7,275 nucleotides of DNA from Victivallales bacterium (GTDB taxonomy: Bacteria > Verrucomicrobiota > Lentisphaeria > Victivallales > JAUVCU01). The notes beneath the pieces are model-generated. The model saw only the letters and a list, made by a program, of their open reading frames with translations, made no database searches and was not told where the DNA came from. The stretch spans positions 1-7,275 of the forward strand of contig JAOZMT010000030.1 of the NCBI GenBank assembly GCA_029934175.1. The letters are read 5' to 3'. The first letter of the stretch is position 1, and every line of letters begins with the position of its first letter. The position numbers were made by a program, and so were the translations under genes. Positions 6,464 to 7,275 of the stretch are shown in pieces.

Positions 6464-7275
6464 ATGAAGAAATTACCAATAGCAAAAGCTGTTTTTAAAG
6501 ACCTAATAGAAGAAAATTGCTGTTATGTTGATAAAACAAAATATGTCAAAATGATGGAGGATTATCCTTCAAAATATTTGTTTATATCACGACCTCGCAG
6601 ATTTGGGAAAAGTCTATTTTTAGATACACTTCGTGCGGCTTATGCAGGCGAAAAAGAATTATTTAAAGGTTTATATTTAGAGAATAACTGGGATTGGAGT
6701 AAAAAACACCCCATTATTTCTATAGATTGGGGTGCAGGCTCTGCTACGACGAAAGAAGAGTTAATTGTAAGAATGCACGAAATTTTAAGAAAAAATGCTA
6801 GATGGAACAAGGTAACATTGGAAGAAGGTTCGCCTGAGGGACAATTTGCAGAGCTTATTGAAAAATTAAAAGAAAAATTTGATTCAGTTGTTATTTTAAT
6901 AGATGAATATGATAAACCTATAGTAGATAATTTAGGAAAAGAAGTTGCAGAGGTTATGCGTGAAACTTTAGGTAACTTTTATTCTGTTTTGAAAAGCTCA
7001 GAAAAAGACTTAAAACTTGTTTTTTTGACAGGAGTTTCAAGATTTGCTAAAACAAGTATTTTTAGCAAGTTAAATAATCTTAAAGATTTTACCTATGATA
7101 AACGCTATTCTGATTTATTTGGCTATACACAAGAAGAGTTAGAAGATACTTTCTCTGAATATCTTGATGGTGTTGATTTAGAAAAAATTAAGAAATGGTA
7201 TGATGGATATAAATTTTTAGGCAGTGAAATTTATAATCCTTTTGATATTCTTTTATTTTTAGATGATAGAGAATA
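6464..7275 (+). CDS. AAA-ATPase-like protein (PF09820 type), partial at right edge
   Basis: The open frame covers 270 codons and continues past the window. The N-terminus (LPIAKAVFKDLIEENCCYVD, 4-23) is the usual opening of the AAA-ATPase-like family, in which the protein normally continues into a PD-(D/E)XK nuclease-type domain (DUF1703); that part would lie beyond the edge. Seen here are a P-loop-like segment SRPRRFGKS (42-50), Walker B VVILIDEYDKP (142-152), a sensor-like segment LVFLTGVSRF (185-194), and the family run KKWYDGYKF (243-251) followed by IYNPFDI (256-262). The ATG follows GGAG at 7 bases spacing. No signal peptide or membrane segment is visible. The family often occurs in many copies in gut and host-associated bacteria, and its role is not established; links to defence or mobile DNA are speculation. 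It is separated from the preceding gene by 86 bases and may have its own promoter. Confidence 0.9.
   Translation, partial: MKKLPIAKAVFKDLIEENCCYVDKTKYVKMMEDYPSKYLFISRPRRFGKSLFLDTLRAAYAGEKELFKGLYLENNWDWSKKHPIISIDWGAGSATTKEELIVRMHEILRKNARWNKVTLEEGSPEGQFAELIEKLKEKFDSVVILIDEYDKPIVDNLGKEVAEVMRETLGNFYSVLKSSEKDLKLVFLTGVSRFAKTSIFSKLNNLKDFTYDKRYSDLFGYTQEELEDTFSEYLDGVDLEKIKKWYDGYKFLGSEIYNPFDILLFLDDRE

Overview
The window is AT-rich bacterial DNA (roughly 70% A+T) with tightly packed genes and standard stop use. TGA ends one gene here, which argues against a code with reassigned TGA. Many start codons have a short AGGA or GGAG ribosome-binding site, and two gene pairs overlap at start and stop. The alanyl-tRNA synthetase is a short form of 592 residues without the usual C-terminal domain. 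To my knowledge such short forms occur in spirochaetes and in candidate-phylum (CPR-like) bacteria. A Maf-type DUF115 protein, an RNase HIII and an AAA-ATPase-like/DUF1703-type protein would fit a low-GC anaerobe or host-associated bacterium. I cannot name the phylum from these genes alone.

Layout: a minus-strand pair, alaS (1830-3608) followed by a DUF115/Maf-like gene (91-1830), shares one base. It shows no terminator and may continue off the left edge. A 403-base non-coding region (3609-4011) separates it from plus-strand genes. That region holds a probable alaS promoter, a strong 55-base inverted repeat, and a possible promoter and leader hairpin for the plus-strand genes. The plus-strand cluster is a rhomboid intramembrane protease (4012-4842), RNase HIII (4852-5811) and a glutamine amidotransferase of the PabA/TrpG type (5808-6377), spaced by 9 bases and by a 4-base overlap. 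After an 86-base gap with a promoter-like sequence, a large AAA-ATPase-like gene starts at 6464 and runs off the right edge.

The genes do not form one pathway. They cover tRNA charging, probable sugar transfer to a surface protein, membrane proteolysis, removal of RNA from DNA hybrids and folate or tryptophan precursor synthesis, plus one accessory ATPase of unknown role. The window reads mostly as ordinary chromosome. The least explained items are the 55-base inverted repeat, the two alternative structures upstream of the rhomboid gene, and the AAA-ATPase-like gene. I see no CRISPR array, tRNA, rRNA, insertion sequence or integrase.
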